Source: Methylobacterium aerolatum (GTDB taxonomy: Bacteria > Pseudomonadota > Alphaproteobacteria > Rhizobiales > Beijerinckiaceae). From it: a DNA stretch of 64,000 nucleotides. The stretch lies in contig NZ_BPQE01000020.1 of assembly GCF_022179085.1 (NCBI RefSeq), forward strand, positions 62,001-126,000. Reading direction: 5' to 3'. How positions within the stretch are numbered: the first letter of the stretch is position 1; each line of letters opens with the position of its first letter. A program made the position numbers and the translations under genes. Below, piece after piece: positions 29,314-40,136 of the stretch. The notes beneath the pieces are model-generated. The model was not told the origin of the DNA, made no database searches, and was given only the letters and a program-made list of their open reading frames with translations.

Positions 29314-29493
29314 AAGCAGGCGATCCGGATCAAACCGAAAACGCTCTAGTGCTGTGACGCACCCAACTCGTTCATGCGTGTCTGCACTCGCTCATTGTTT
29401 TTGCATCAATTTTTCCAGTCTCGGCTGATGCCTCCGACTGGATCGATGCCCGAGACGCCGCCCGCGCCGGGTTTCCCGCCTGGCGGTCTCCGC
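29314..29493. other. Remainder of the 29182-29493 gap
   Basis: After the repeat there is AT-richer DNA with a weak inverted repeat (AGTGC at 29348-29352, GCACT at 29384-29388) and T-runs near 29397-29414. These could terminate either flanking gene, both of which end here. No coding signal is seen. Confidence 0.4.
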
Positions 29494-31044
29494 TCAGCGC
29501 GGGAGGGGCAGCAGCGCGGTGGATGAGCCGGTGAAGCGGTTGCGGGGCGCCTCGGAGCGCGAGGCATCGCGCACGAACTGCGTCGTCACCGTCTCGGGTC
29601 CGGCGGCGATGGTCTCCGGGGGCACCGTCTGCAGGGGCCGGGCCGTGGCCACATGGACGGGCACCTCGCGGCCGGCCGGGGCGGCGACCGCACCCATGGC
29701 GACGGCATCGAACAGGGCCTGCAGCTGCTCTTTCGCGTCGGCATCCGGCGCCACGAGGGCGGCGTGGGAGACGGGCTCAGCTTCGACCACCGGCGGGGAT
29801 GCCAGGGACGGCTCGGGCTCGACGGAGACGGGCTCGTTCGACGCCGTGAGGTTTGCCATCCCGCCGTCGAGGGAGGCGAGCTGGACGGGACGGGCGGGCG
29901 GCAGGGGCATCGCCAGCGCCGCCGCGGCGACGATCAGCGCCTCCGCCGGACGGCGCGGCGGCAGGGGCGCCAGAACGGAGGGCAGGGCCTCGGCCAAGTC
30001 GGCGGCAGTGGCGGAGGCAGTGGCGGAGGCCGTGGCGGCGGAGGTCTGCGCCGGCTCGGCGGTCAGCAGGCTCCGGGCGTCGGCGGCGGGGGCCTTCGCG
30101 ACGAGGGCGGCGCCCGCATCCGGCGCGGCGTAGGCCAGCGGCGCCTTCGCGCCGAGCGGCATGTCGGGGTCGGCGCTGGCCACGGCGACGACGGGCGCCG
30201 GTTTGCCCCTGCGCGGCGCCGGGGCCGGAGCGGCGGCGGCCACCGGCTGCGGCGCGGGCGAGCCGCCGCCGAACAGGCCCGCGAGGAAGCCCATCAGGCC
30301 CGGGCCGTCCTCCTCCTCGCCCCCGGCGAGTTGGGTGGTGATACCGGCGACGGTGCCGCCGCGGGCCAGGATCTCGGCCTTGGCCTCCTCGTAGCGGGCC
30401 ATCGGATGGCCGTCCTGGGGGAGGTGCACGGTCCGGCCGTCGGGGAAGATCCGGGCCAGCTGGTCGCGGCTCATGCGTGGCCAGGAGCGCACCGACCCGA
30501 CATCGAGATGGATGAACGGGTTGTGGGCGTGCGGATACCAGCCGACGCCGCCCCGGGACATCAGGAACCCAACCTCGCGGATCCGGTCGATCGGCACGTC
30601 GGGGAGGTAGAAGTCCATCGCCTTGCCGAGCATGTGCTGGCTGAACTCGGCGACGGCCCGGGAGCGGCGGCGGAGCATGGCGTTGGTGCCCGGCGAGCGA
30701 TAGGCCGAGACGATGTTGATGGGCTGCGAGGAGCCCACCTGCCGGTAGGCCTCCCATACGGTGTCGAACAGGCGCGGATCCATCTTCGTCGGCTCGTTCA
30801 TGCGCCAGTCGCGCAACAGCCAGTTGAGCTGTTCGAGGGCGGCCCGGTCGTAGCGGCCGTCCCGCTTGAAGGTGATCGTCGCGCTTTCCTGCGTATGGGT
30901 GTGGTAGATCGTGAGGGTGCGGGTATCGCCGTTGGCCACCGCATTCTCGGTCTCGGCGGTGGTGGCGAGGAGCGCGGCGGCGAGGCCGCTCAGGGCCAGG
31001 AGACTCCGGCGCAGCGAGGCGGCGGTCACGCGTCTGAACGGCAC
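29494..31044 (-). CDS. DUF882/M15-like peptidoglycan hydrolase with long Ala/Pro-rich tail
   Basis: The 516-residue protein has a signal sequence (LLALSGLAAALLATTAETENAVA) and a DUF882/YcbK-MepK domain at about 50-190: IVSAYRSPGTNAMLRRRS, FSQHMLGKAMDFYLPDV and HNPFIHLDVGSVRSWPRM supply the zinc-site histidines and aspartate of this endopeptidase group. The tail from about 245 is rich in Ala, Pro and Val without a recognisable fold. GTG 31044 is preferred because GAGAGGG lies 8 bases upstream; a TTG at 31062 is the alternative. It probably trims peptidoglycan cross-links in the periplasm. It lies beside the L,D-transpeptidase at 31219, on the same strand. Confidence 0.85.
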   Translation of the reverse strand: MPFRRVTAASLRRSLLALSGLAAALLATTAETENAVANGDTRTLTIYHTHTQESATITFKRDGRYDRAALEQLNWLLRDWRMNEPTKMDPRLFDTVWEAYRQVGSSQPINIVSAYRSPGTNAMLRRRSRAVAEFSQHMLGKAMDFYLPDVPIDRIREVGFLMSRGGVGWYPHAHNPFIHLDVGSVRSWPRMSRDQLARIFPDGRTVHLPQDGHPMARYEEAKAEILARGGTVAGITTQLAGGEEEDGPGLMGFLAGLFGGGSPAPQPVAAAAPAPAPRRGKPAPVVAVASADPDMPLGAKAPLAYAAPDAGAALVAKAPAADARSLLTAEPAQTSAATASATASATAADLAEALPSVLAPLPPRRPAEALIVAAAALAMPLPPARPVQLASLDGGMANLTASNEPVSVEPEPSLASPPVVEAEPVSHAALVAPDADAKEQLQALFDAVAMGAVAAPAGREVPVHVATARPLQTVPPETIAAGPETVTTQFVRDASRSEAPRNRFTGSSTALLPLPR

Positions 31045-31218
31045 GGCACAGCCCTCTCGCAAACCCCTGCGGGTCGTGGATCCACGGCGGCGCGGGGCAC
31101 CCGGCGCCGCCTTCCCAGGCGAAACGGCTAAGTCTGGACCGTGGCGAAATCTTGCCCGTTCGTTACCGGGCGCACAGCTTAAGCGTGTAGAGGTCGCGAT
31201 GGGCGGTGGACGGCCGCC

Positions 31219-33207
31219 CTACCAGAACGAGCGCGTGACGGGCGCGGGCGCCGGCGACCAGAAGCCCGGCTCGCCGTCGTCCGGCCGCACGCCCGCGCCG
31301 GCCGAGCGGCCGTAGCCGAACGCATCGCCTTCGCCGGAGTAGCGGTGCGGGCGGGCGGCGAGACGCCGTGCCTGGGCGGTGCGGTGGCTGGAATGGGCGG
31401 CCGGGGCGGGCCGCTCGGCCACCGCGCGGGCGGGCTCCTTCGGCAGCTTGGCGATGGCCGGTCCACCCGCGCCCGGGAGGCCGAGCGCCGCCTTCATCGG
31501 CCCGTCGTAGCCGTAGAGATCGGGGAAGTGGCGGAGGGCGCCGCCCTCGTCCACTGCGGTGGTGAAGTAGGCGATGTGGACCGGCAGCTTCTGCGGCAGG
31601 CGCAGGGTGCGCTCGCCCTTGCCGATGAGCTTCTTCAGCCGCTCCTCGCTCCAGTCGGGCAGCACCGCGTCGGCGAAGCGGAAGGGATCGTCCACGCGCA
31701 CGCAGCCGTGGCTGAAGGCGCGGGTCGCGGCCGAGAACAGCGAGCGGTTCGGCGTGTCGTGCAGGTAGACCGCGTGCTGGTTGGGGAACATGAACTTGAT
31801 GAAGCCAAGGGCGTTCTTCTCGCCCGGCGGCTGGCGCAGGGAGATGTGGCCGCCCCGGCGGACGATCTCGTAGCCGCCCCAGGTCTTCCCGCCGTAGCTC
31901 GCGAGCTTCGGCACCATGGTCTTCAGGATCGAGGGCGGGACGTACCAGGACGGGTTGACGACGGCGTATTCCATCAGCCCCGAGAAGAGTGGGGTAGGCG
32001 ATTCCGTCTTGCCGACGATCACCCGCGCCTCGTCGCGCACCTGCCCGTTCCGGGTGATCCGCAGGCGGAACTCCGGCACGTTCACGAGGACGTAGTCGCT
32101 CCCCAGGTCGCCGGGCAGCCAGCGCCAGCGCTCCATATTGACGATCAGTTCTGGCTCGTCCCCGCCCTTGGCCGGGCGACCGGCATCGGCGAGGGCCAGG
32201 ACCGTCCGGGCGTTGAGGACGCCGTTGGCGGGCAGGCCCTGGTCCTTCTGGAAGCGCTTCACCGCATCGGCGACGGCGGCGTCGTAGATCGTGGCGTCGC
32301 CGCCGGCGCGATCCAGGCCGAAATAGCCGCGCAGATCGGTCACGCGGGGATCGCGCATGCCCTCCTTGAGGGTCGGCCCCTTGGCCAGCACGAGGGGTTT
32401 GCGCGCGGTACCGCGCGGGGCGCGCAAGGCGGCGAGGCGGGCCTTGAGGGCGAGATAGCCCTTCGTGGCAGGGTTGAAGCGCTGCAGCGCGTCGCCCGCG
32501 CCGCCTCCGGCCTCCGCGAGTTGGCCGAGCACCGCGTCCCCCGTGGGCAGGGCGAGTGTCGGCGTGATCAGGCGGGAGATCGATCCGGAGGCGATCCGGC
32601 CGCCCCTGGCATCGCGGGCATAGAGCACCGCCGCCGCGGAAAGGCGCAGGTCCGCCTCGGCCACGGCCTTGTCGTCGGGCTTGTCGGCGAGTGCCGGCAC
32701 CGGGTAGGCGCGGGGCTCCAGCCCATCCTCTCCCGCCGCCGCCAGCCGCGCGGCCACGGCCTTGGCCGCCGGGGTCCAGGCGCCGTCCGCGATCCAGACG
32801 GGCTTGTCGCCCCGCGCGTCGTAGAAACCCTTGATCGCCTCCCGCTCCTTCCCGCCGAGTCGCGCGAGGAGCGGGGCGGGATCGGCGAGCCGTGCCGCAA
32901 CGGCGGCGGGCAGGGGCTCGGCCGGGTTCACCGGCGCCGCGGCCGCCGGGGCGGGGACGCTGTCGGGGGCGGGGTCCGGCGCCTTGTAGTCGGAGGGCGC
33001 GTCCGTTCCGGCGGGCGAGGGCGATGCCGGACCGGCGGCCGCATCGGGCGACTTAACGGAAGGGGGCGCCGCAACCGGCGCGGCCGAAGGGGTCTCGGTG
33101 GCGGGAGCGACGGACGGCTCCTCCGTCGCGGAGCGGGCCGGCGCGGCGGCCATCATCCCGGCGAGGAGGGCGGCCAGCGCGACCTGATTGGAGCGCAGGG
33201 CTCGCAT
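31219..33207 (-). CDS. Large L,D-transpeptidase, YcbB/LdtD-like
   Basis: The 662-residue protein forms or remodels 3-3 peptidoglycan cross-links. A signal peptide (MRALRSNQVALAALLAGMMAAAPARS) is followed by a Pro/Ala linker to about 105, a scaffold region with LAALRAPRGT, a peptidoglycan-binding-like segment (AVKRFQKDQGLPANGVLNARTV, near 325), and a YkuD catalytic domain with HDTPNRSLF and SHGCVRVDDP; the nucleophile Cys is near 502. The last 130 residues are a basic low-complexity tail. ATG 33207 has GAGGGAG upstream. The DUF882 gene follows after 174 bases. Confidence 0.92.
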   Translation of the reverse strand: MRALRSNQVALAALLAGMMAAAPARSATEEPSVAPATETPSAAPVAAPPSVKSPDAAAGPASPSPAGTDAPSDYKAPDPAPDSVPAPAAAAPVNPAEPLPAAVAARLADPAPLLARLGGKEREAIKGFYDARGDKPVWIADGAWTPAAKAVAARLAAAGEDGLEPRAYPVPALADKPDDKAVAEADLRLSAAAVLYARDARGGRIASGSISRLITPTLALPTGDAVLGQLAEAGGGAGDALQRFNPATKGYLALKARLAALRAPRGTARKPLVLAKGPTLKEGMRDPRVTDLRGYFGLDRAGGDATIYDAAVADAVKRFQKDQGLPANGVLNARTVLALADAGRPAKGGDEPELIVNMERWRWLPGDLGSDYVLVNVPEFRLRITRNGQVRDEARVIVGKTESPTPLFSGLMEYAVVNPSWYVPPSILKTMVPKLASYGGKTWGGYEIVRRGGHISLRQPPGEKNALGFIKFMFPNQHAVYLHDTPNRSLFSAATRAFSHGCVRVDDPFRFADAVLPDWSEERLKKLIGKGERTLRLPQKLPVHIAYFTTAVDEGGALRHFPDLYGYDGPMKAALGLPGAGGPAIAKLPKEPARAVAERPAPAAHSSHRTAQARRLAARPHRYSGEGDAFGYGRSAGAGVRPDDGEPGFWSPAPAPVTRSFW

Positions 33208-33439
33208 CGAACTCTCCCTCGGCACGGCCGAACTGCCGCACGACGAGACCTAGTCCTATCGCCTTAAGCCGAGCTTTCACAATGGCGCAGGACGCAAGGC
33301 TGTCGCCCCCGTCCCGAAATGCAACCAGAGGTGGTTACATCCCTCCGCGGGATCACGACGATCGCGCCAAGTCCTTGCGCGGGCGGAGAGATCGGCGGGA
33401 GAGCGCCGCTCCGGCACCCGCCGCGGTCCGGGCGCGACG

Positions 33440-33461
33440 CGGCGTGCGCCAACGCACGCCG
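33440..33461 (-). terminator. Hairpin 3' of the ABC1-kinase gene
   Basis: CGGCGTGCG (33440-33448) and CGCACGCCG (33453-33461) form a perfect 9-bp stem with a CCAA loop, 15 bases past the stop of the minus-strand gene. There is no U-tract, so termination efficiency is uncertain. Confidence 0.5.
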
Positions 33462-33476
33462 TCTCGGATGCCCCTG

Positions 33477-34844
33477 TCAGGTCGGCCGGGCCAGCCCGGC
33501 GGCGTCGAGGGCCTTGCCCTGCCGCTTCATCAGGGCATCGATGGAGAATTGCTCGATCTCCGCCTCGAACAGCCGGTGATAGTTCAGCTCGGACTTCAAG
33601 TGCAGGAAGACAGCCCCGAGGCCGACGGCGGCCCTGTCCATGAAGACGAATTCCTGCGGCACGGTCACCGGCCCGCGCTCCTTGAGCGCCTGATGCACCT
33701 GGAACGCCTGCTTGCGCCCGTACTCGCCGGGCTTCACCCCGTCGGCCACCGTCCGCACCCGATCCTCCAGAAGAGGCCCGTAGATGAAACGCGCCCAGAT
33801 GTTGAGGATCTCGATCTTCTCCTTGTCGAGGTCGCGGAAGCCCCAGGTCTCATAGGCGTGGACCGTCCGCGCCTCGTCGTTCGTCAGCAGGCCCCGGTAC
33901 AGGTCCACCACGCCGCCGACGAAGCGGGGATGGAAGATGCGCACGCAGCCGTAATCGAGCAGGTTGATGCCCGCCGGCTCGTCGCCGTCGCGGAAGACAG
34001 TGTAGTTGCCGAGATGCGGATCGCCGTGGATCACCGCCGCCCGGCTGAACGGGTGCCACCACGCCTTGAACATCGCCTGTGCGATGCGGTTGCGGATCTC
34101 CACGTCCTGCTCGGTGAAGCCGAGGATCTTCTCACCCTCCAGCCAGCCGAGGCTGAGGAGGCGGCCGGTCGAGAGGTCTGGATGCACCGTCGGCACGCGC
34201 ACGGCGTCGATGTCCTTGAGAACCGCGCCGTAGAGGCGCGCGTGCTTGGCCTCGCGCTCGTAGTCGAGCTCCTCGCGCACCCGGGCGCCGATCTCCTTGG
34301 CGATCTCGCGGGTATCGATCCACGAGTTCATGCGTCGATGCAGGGCGAAGGCGACCTCCAGCTGCTTGAGGTCGGCCTCCACGGCCGATTGCATATCCGG
34401 GTACTGCAGCTTGCACGCGAGGGGCTGGCCGTCCGTTGTGGTGGCCCGGTGGACCTGGCCGAGGGAGGCGGCGGCGGCGGGCTTCAAGTCGAAGCTACCG
34501 AACCGGCTCATCCATTGGGCGCCGAGTTCCGCCTGCATCCGGCGCTTCACGAAGGCCGCGCCCATGGGCGGCGCGTCGGCCTGCAGCTTCTGCAACTCGG
34601 CCGCGTATTCCGGCGGCAGCAGATCGGGCACGGTGGCGAGCAGCTGCGCCACCTTCATGATCGGCCCCTTCAGCCCGCCGAGCGCCTGGGCGAGGGCGGC
34701 AGCGTTCGTCGTGCCCTCTTTTCCGAATAGGCGCGACATGGCCATGCGGGCAGCGACGCCGCCGACATTGGCGCCGACGCTGGCATAGCGCCCGGCCCGG
34801 GCGGAGAAGCGGTTGGCTTCGCGGTCTCGATCAGCAGTGGACAT
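33477..34844 (-). CDS. ABC1/UbiB-family atypical kinase
   Basis: This 455-residue protein has the ABC1 kinase-like fold. The nucleotide motif PAAAASLGQVHRA lies near 126, the invariant lysine region LACKLQYPDM near 146, HGDPHLGNY near 270 and LLDYGCVR near 292. The N-terminal KxGQ-equivalent reads GPIMKVAQ, lacking the usual glycine before Gln. Bacterial members (UbiB) support ubiquinone synthesis, but this one has no C-terminal membrane helices, so it is a soluble ABC1 protein rather than clear UbiB. It is flanked by envelope genes. Confidence 0.87.
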   Translation of the reverse strand: MSTADRDREANRFSARAGRYASVGANVGGVAARMAMSRLFGKEGTTNAAALAQALGGLKGPIMKVAQLLATVPDLLPPEYAAELQKLQADAPPMGAAFVKRRMQAELGAQWMSRFGSFDLKPAAAASLGQVHRATTTDGQPLACKLQYPDMQSAVEADLKQLEVAFALHRRMNSWIDTREIAKEIGARVREELDYEREAKHARLYGAVLKDIDAVRVPTVHPDLSTGRLLSLGWLEGEKILGFTEQDVEIRNRIAQAMFKAWWHPFSRAAVIHGDPHLGNYTVFRDGDEPAGINLLDYGCVRIFHPRFVGGVVDLYRGLLTNDEARTVHAYETWGFRDLDKEKIEILNIWARFIYGPLLEDRVRTVADGVKPGEYGRKQAFQVHQALKERGPVTVPQEFVFMDRAAVGLGAVFLHLKSELNYHRLFEAEIEQFSIDALMKRQGKALDAAGLARPT

Positions 34845-34930
34845 CGTCTCGCGGTCTCGGGTTGCCTAGGAGCGAGATATGTCTCGGGTGGGCCGGTAGA
34901 AGGGCACCGGGGCGCTGGGACGCGGGCCCG

Positions 34931-35020
34931 TCAGGCGTCCGGCCAGTTGTCCCGGATCCAGCGGGTCAGCCCCGCCTCATCGATCTCGCCGGCGGCGAGG
35001 CCACGAATCGTTGCGACCTC
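34931..35020 (-). pseudogene. Possible gene remnant beside the orphan antitoxin
   Basis: After an in-frame TAG the minus strand reads VATIRGLAAGEIDEAGLTRW and a few more residues before TGA. The GC-rich codon use looks like native coding DNA, but there is no start codon. AGGAGG precedes an ATT, so a 25-residue peptide from ATT is conceivable. It is more likely the 3' scrap of a lost gene. I do not recognise the family. The whole 34845-35115 gap holds only this and AT-richer DNA. Confidence 0.3.
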
Positions 35021-35115
35021 CTACGTCTCATCGGCGGTACCGATCGATCCGAAGTATCTCGGCGCATCGCATATTAAGTCGGTCTGCTCATCGAATACAC
35101 AGCGATGACTTAAAT

Positions 35116-35394
35116 TTAATCCAGAAGTATGAATTCCGAAATTTGCGGAGAATGCAGGACGGATCTGACAAATGATCTAAAAATTAGATTTGAATCTGTT
35201 TCAATTGATGGATTATATAGATGAAATTCTTCACTGATTTCGGCTTTAGGCCCGTTCGGTAAGATATCGAATGAACCATCGCCGTTTGCGATTGCATGAA
35301 CGCAGTCGCCTGGAGTTGCATTCAAGCGAAAAAAAATCTCGTCAGGCAAAATGACAGCGGTTGATTCGCCAATTTTCTTCACTTCGACTTTCAC
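35116..35394 (-). CDS. AbrB/MazE-like antitoxin, apparently without its toxin
   Basis: The 92-residue protein begins VKVEVKKIGESTAVILPDEI and continues FFRLNATPGDCV. This is the swapped-hairpin AbrB/MazE DNA-binding pattern (KIGxSxAVxLPxEI...L...GD). The GTG start is fixed by AGGAGG 6 bases upstream. The C-terminal half (about 50-92) is unlike standard MazE and would be the toxin-binding arm. Base composition is far more AT-rich than the neighbours, with codons such as ATT, AAA and TTA, indicating acquisition. No intact toxin follows; downstream is the remnant at 34931. Confidence 0.7.
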   Translation of the reverse strand: MKVEVKKIGESTAVILPDEIFFRLNATPGDCVHAIANGDGSFDILPNGPKAEISEEFHLYNPSIETDSNLIFRSFVRSVLHSPQISEFILLD

Positions 35395-35449
35395 GTTTAG
35401 CCTCCTCGCATTGAGGCAGGGTATGGAAAAGTTTGCTGTTGCACAAACG

Positions 35450-35476
35450 AAAAAGGGCGGCCCCAAGGGACCGCCC
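35450..35476 (-). terminator. Intrinsic terminator of rpmE
   Basis: On the minus strand GGGCGGTCC pairs with GGGCCGCCC around a short loop and ends in TTTTT. It lies 40 bases past the L31 stop. Confidence 0.88.
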
Positions 35477-35516
35477 ATCGGTATCGCGAGACGGCGCAGC
35501 GGCGCCGGGCCGACGC

Positions 35517-35831
35517 TCAGCGCTTGCCGCCGAGGTTGCCGAAGCGCGAGGTGAAGCGCGAGACGCGACCGCCGCGATCGAGCATCTTCTGCTCGCCGCC
35601 GGTCCAGGCCGGGTGGGTCAGCGGGTCGATGTCGAGGTTGAGGGTGTCGCCCTCCTTGCCCCAGGTCGAGCGGGTCTTGTACTCGGCACCGTCCGTCATG
35701 ACGACGCGGATGAAATGGTAGTCGGGATGCTCCGTCGGCGTGCGGGCCACCTTCGCGACCTTGATCGAGGCGGAGTTCGCCGGGGAGTTCTGCGAGGTGT
35801 TCGACGGGCTCTTCGCCGGTGTCTTGGCCAT
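35517..35831 (-). CDS. rpmE: 50S ribosomal protein L31
   Basis: The 104-residue protein matches bL31: [39 protein letters not shown] and a C-terminal [14 protein letters not shown]. It lacks the zinc cysteines (C-minus form). The first 28 or so residues ([20 protein letters not shown]) are a low-complexity extension beyond the usual length of about 75. ATG 35831 has AGAGGAAG upstream, so the extension is probably translated. It has its own terminator. Confidence 0.94.
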   Translation of the reverse strand: MAKTPAKSPSNTSQNSPANSASIKVAKVARTPTEHPDYHFIRVVMTDGAEYKTRSTWGKEGDTLNLDIDPLTHPAWTGGEQKMLDRGGRVSRFTSRFGNLGGKR

Positions 35832-36073
35832 GACTCGTTCTTCCTCTTGTTTCTCGCACACGGCGGGAGGCGCGAAGGGCGCCGCCCGGCCCGAATGCCA
35901 CTTTAAAACGGGTCCACGCTGTTGCATCGAACGGGGGGTTCGTGGCAACCGCGCGTCGGGAGCCGACCGGGTGACGGCCGCGGCCATACAACACACACAA
36001 TCGGATAAGCGGCGGCGTATACCCCACCCGTCGGATCCGAACAAGCGTCGGGGGGAGTGCACGATGAGGCGTG

Positions 36074-37924
<1,851 letters not shown>

Positions 37925-37936
37925 GCGGCGGGCGGC

Positions 37937-38953
37937 CTACCGCTCCGTGAGCTTCAGCTCGATGCGGCGGTTGCGGGCATAGGCCTCCTCGGTGGTGCCG
38001 CCGTCGAGGGGCTGGAACTCGCCGAAGGCCCCGGCCAGCAGGTGCTGGGGCGCGATGCCCTTGCCCGCGAGGTACTGAACCACCGCGATGGCGCGGGCGG
38101 CCGAGAGCGCCCAGTTCGAGGGGAACTGGCTGGTGGCGATCGGCCGGGCGTCGGTATGGCCGTCCACCCGCAGCACCCACGGCAGATCGGGCGGGATTTG
38201 CTTGGCGAGGTCGCCGATGGCGGCGGCGATCCGGTCGAGTTCCGGGGCGGCCTCGGGCTTCAGGGTTGCGGAGCCTGCGGGGAAGAGAACCTCAGATTGC
38301 AGCACGAACCGGTCGCCGACGATGCGGATGTCCGGCCGGCTGCCGAGGATCTGGCGCAGCCGCCCGAAGAAGTCGGAGCGGTAGCGCGCGAGTTCCTGCA
38401 CCTTCTGCGCGAGGGCGACGTTCAGACGGCTGCCGAGTTCGGCGATGCGCGCCTGGCTCTCCTTGTCCCGGTTCTCGGAGGCGCTGAGGGCGTCTTCCAG
38501 GGCGGCGAGCTGGCGCCGCATGGCCGCGATCTGCTCGTTCAGGACATCCACCTGCGAGCGCGCGCGCTTGGTGGCGCCGCGTTCCGCCTCCAGCTGCGCG
38601 TCGGCGGAGGCGCCGGCCCCCGCGCTCACCGTGGCCGCCTCGGCCTGGGTCTTCGCTTGGTCGCGCTCGGCCTCGACCATCGCCAGGGTGGAGCGCAGGC
38701 TGCGCAGCTCGGTCTCGCTGGTCTGTCTGTTCGAGCGTTCGAGGGCCAGGAGGTCGGTGAGGTCCGCGAGCTGCCGGTTCAGCCGCGCCAGGGTCGCGTC
38801 GCGCCCGGTCAGTTCCTGGCCGAGGAAGAATTGGCCGACGACGAAGACCGTCAGCAGGAACACCACCGAGAGCAGCAGCGTCGCCAGGGCATCGACGTAG
38901 CCCGGCCAGACGTTGATCGTGCTGCGTCCCTTGCGGCCGACGGTGGAGACCAT
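37937..38953 (-). CDS. MotB/OmpA-like protein: one membrane span, coiled coil, peptidoglycan-binding domain
   Basis: The 338-residue protein has a single N-terminal helix with a plausible ion-pathway acid (PGYVDALATLLLSVVFLLTVFVVGQFFL, about 17-44), a long coiled coil at about 55-185, and a C-terminal OmpA/Pal domain with VLRVDGHTDARPI and LSAARAIAVVQYLAGKGI. The layout is that of MotB/ZorB-type stator partners. Its ATG shares a base with the stop of the MotA-like gene (TGATG). Together they could form a proton-driven unit anchored to peptidoglycan. Flagellar MotB is unlikely, given the long coiled coil and context. Confidence 0.85.
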   Translation of the reverse strand: MVSTVGRKGRSTINVWPGYVDALATLLLSVVFLLTVFVVGQFFLGQELTGRDATLARLNRQLADLTDLLALERSNRQTSETELRSLRSTLAMVEAERDQAKTQAEAATVSAGAGASADAQLEAERGATKRARSQVDVLNEQIAAMRRQLAALEDALSASENRDKESQARIAELGSRLNVALAQKVQELARYRSDFFGRLRQILGSRPDIRIVGDRFVLQSEVLFPAGSATLKPEAAPELDRIAAAIGDLAKQIPPDLPWVLRVDGHTDARPIATSQFPSNWALSAARAIAVVQYLAGKGIAPQHLLAGAFGEFQPLDGGTTEEAYARNRRIELKLTER

Positions 38954-39969
38954 CAGACGCGCTCGCGGCCCAGCCGGTCGAGCACCTGCTTCAGCTCGCG
39001 TTCCCGGCTCGCCTGCGCCTCGACCCAATCGCGGATCATCTGCTGCTCGGCGCGCATGTGCTGCACGAGCCCCTGGATACCCTCCGCGAGGTTGGTCATC
39101 GCCTGCGTCGCGACGCGGTTGCCGCCGCCGTCGGCGACGATCGCGGTGAGGCGGTCGATCGCGTCCTTGAGTTCCTGCGTGGGCAGGGTGGCGGCGGGGG
39201 CCAGCGCCGCCGCCGGGGCCGCCGCCGGGGTGGCTTCGGGCGCCGGGCCCACCGCCATCAGCCAATCCTGCAATTCGTTGTGGAAACGTCCGTGCGCCTG
39301 CCCCGCCTGCAGGTCCAGGAAGCCGGTCACGAGGGACGAGGCGAGGCCGAACAGCGAGGCCGAGAAGGCGAGGCCGATGCCCGAGAGCGGCACGGCGAGG
39401 CCGGATTTCAGCTCATCGAACATCACCCCCGCGTCGCCGCCGCCGCGCATCCCCTTGATGACGCCGCCCACCGCCGACAGGGTGTCGATCAGGCCCCAGA
39501 AGGTGCCGAGCAGGCCGAGCAGGATGAGGATGCCGGCGATGTAGCGCAGCAACTCGCGCCCCTCGTCCAGACGCGCGGCGATGGTGTCGAGGAGCAGGGT
39601 CGTGCCGGGCACCGCCACGTTGCCGGCCCGTGCCACGACGGCGTTCTGCAGGGGGCGCAGCAGGTCGTGGTTGTTGCGCGGCGCCTCGCCCGCCGCCACG
39701 GCGTTGACGAAGGCGACCTCGCGGGACAGCCGGAACACCTGCGCGAAGGCGACGATGACCGCGATCAGCAAAACCCCGAGGATCAGCCCGTTCAGCCCCG
39801 GATTGGCCGAGAAGGCGGGGACGATCTGCCGGTACAGGATGAAGGCGAGGAAGCCGACGAGGGCGAGGAAGATCACCATTCGCGTCAGGTAGATGCCCGG
39901 CTGCGAGAGTGGCCTCGTCTCGGGATCGCGGGTCACTCGCGCGGCCATCGGGGGATCGTGCCTGTCCAT
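38953..39969 (-). CDS. MotA/TolQ/ExbB-type proton channel protein
   Basis: The 338-residue protein has helices at about 29-45 and 60-80, then the MotA/TolQ core ILILLGLLGTFWGLIDTLSAVG near 150 and GLAVPLSGIGLAFSASLFGLASSLVTGFLDL near 195-225. A C-terminal soluble helical part (about 265-338) includes MRAEQQMIRDWVEAQASRER. It is upstream of and coupled to the OmpA-domain gene, so it is the probable channel half of a two-part stator. The start is ATG 39969; ATG 39948 is possible. Confidence 0.85.
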   Translation of the reverse strand: MDRHDPPMAARVTRDPETRPLSQPGIYLTRMVIFLALVGFLAFILYRQIVPAFSANPGLNGLILGVLLIAVIVAFAQVFRLSREVAFVNAVAAGEAPRNNHDLLRPLQNAVVARAGNVAVPGTTLLLDTIAARLDEGRELLRYIAGILILLGLLGTFWGLIDTLSAVGGVIKGMRGGGDAGVMFDELKSGLAVPLSGIGLAFSASLFGLASSLVTGFLDLQAGQAHGRFHNELQDWLMAVGPAPEATPAAAPAAALAPAATLPTQELKDAIDRLTAIVADGGGNRVATQAMTNLAEGIQGLVQHMRAEQQMIRDWVEAQASRERELKQVLDRLGRERV

Positions 39970-40136
39970 CGGTGAGGCGAACCGCCTGCCGGCCCACCCG
40001 GCGGCACTCTGGCGGGATGCCCCCTCCCGATCAAGTCACGCCGGCGACCGGAAGACCGGGCCTCCTGACCGTTTCAGGGTGACATGAGCCCGATTCGATG
40101 CCCTCTGGCGCAGACCGGCGGCCCGGTCCGCGTGGT

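Noticed and set aside
37937-39969. Zorya anti-phage system
   Set aside because: The MotA/OmpA pair resembles ZorA-ZorB, but no ZorC, ZorD or ZorE gene is adjacent: the neighbours are an ABC exporter and an aldolase. A general stator-like pair is the safer call.
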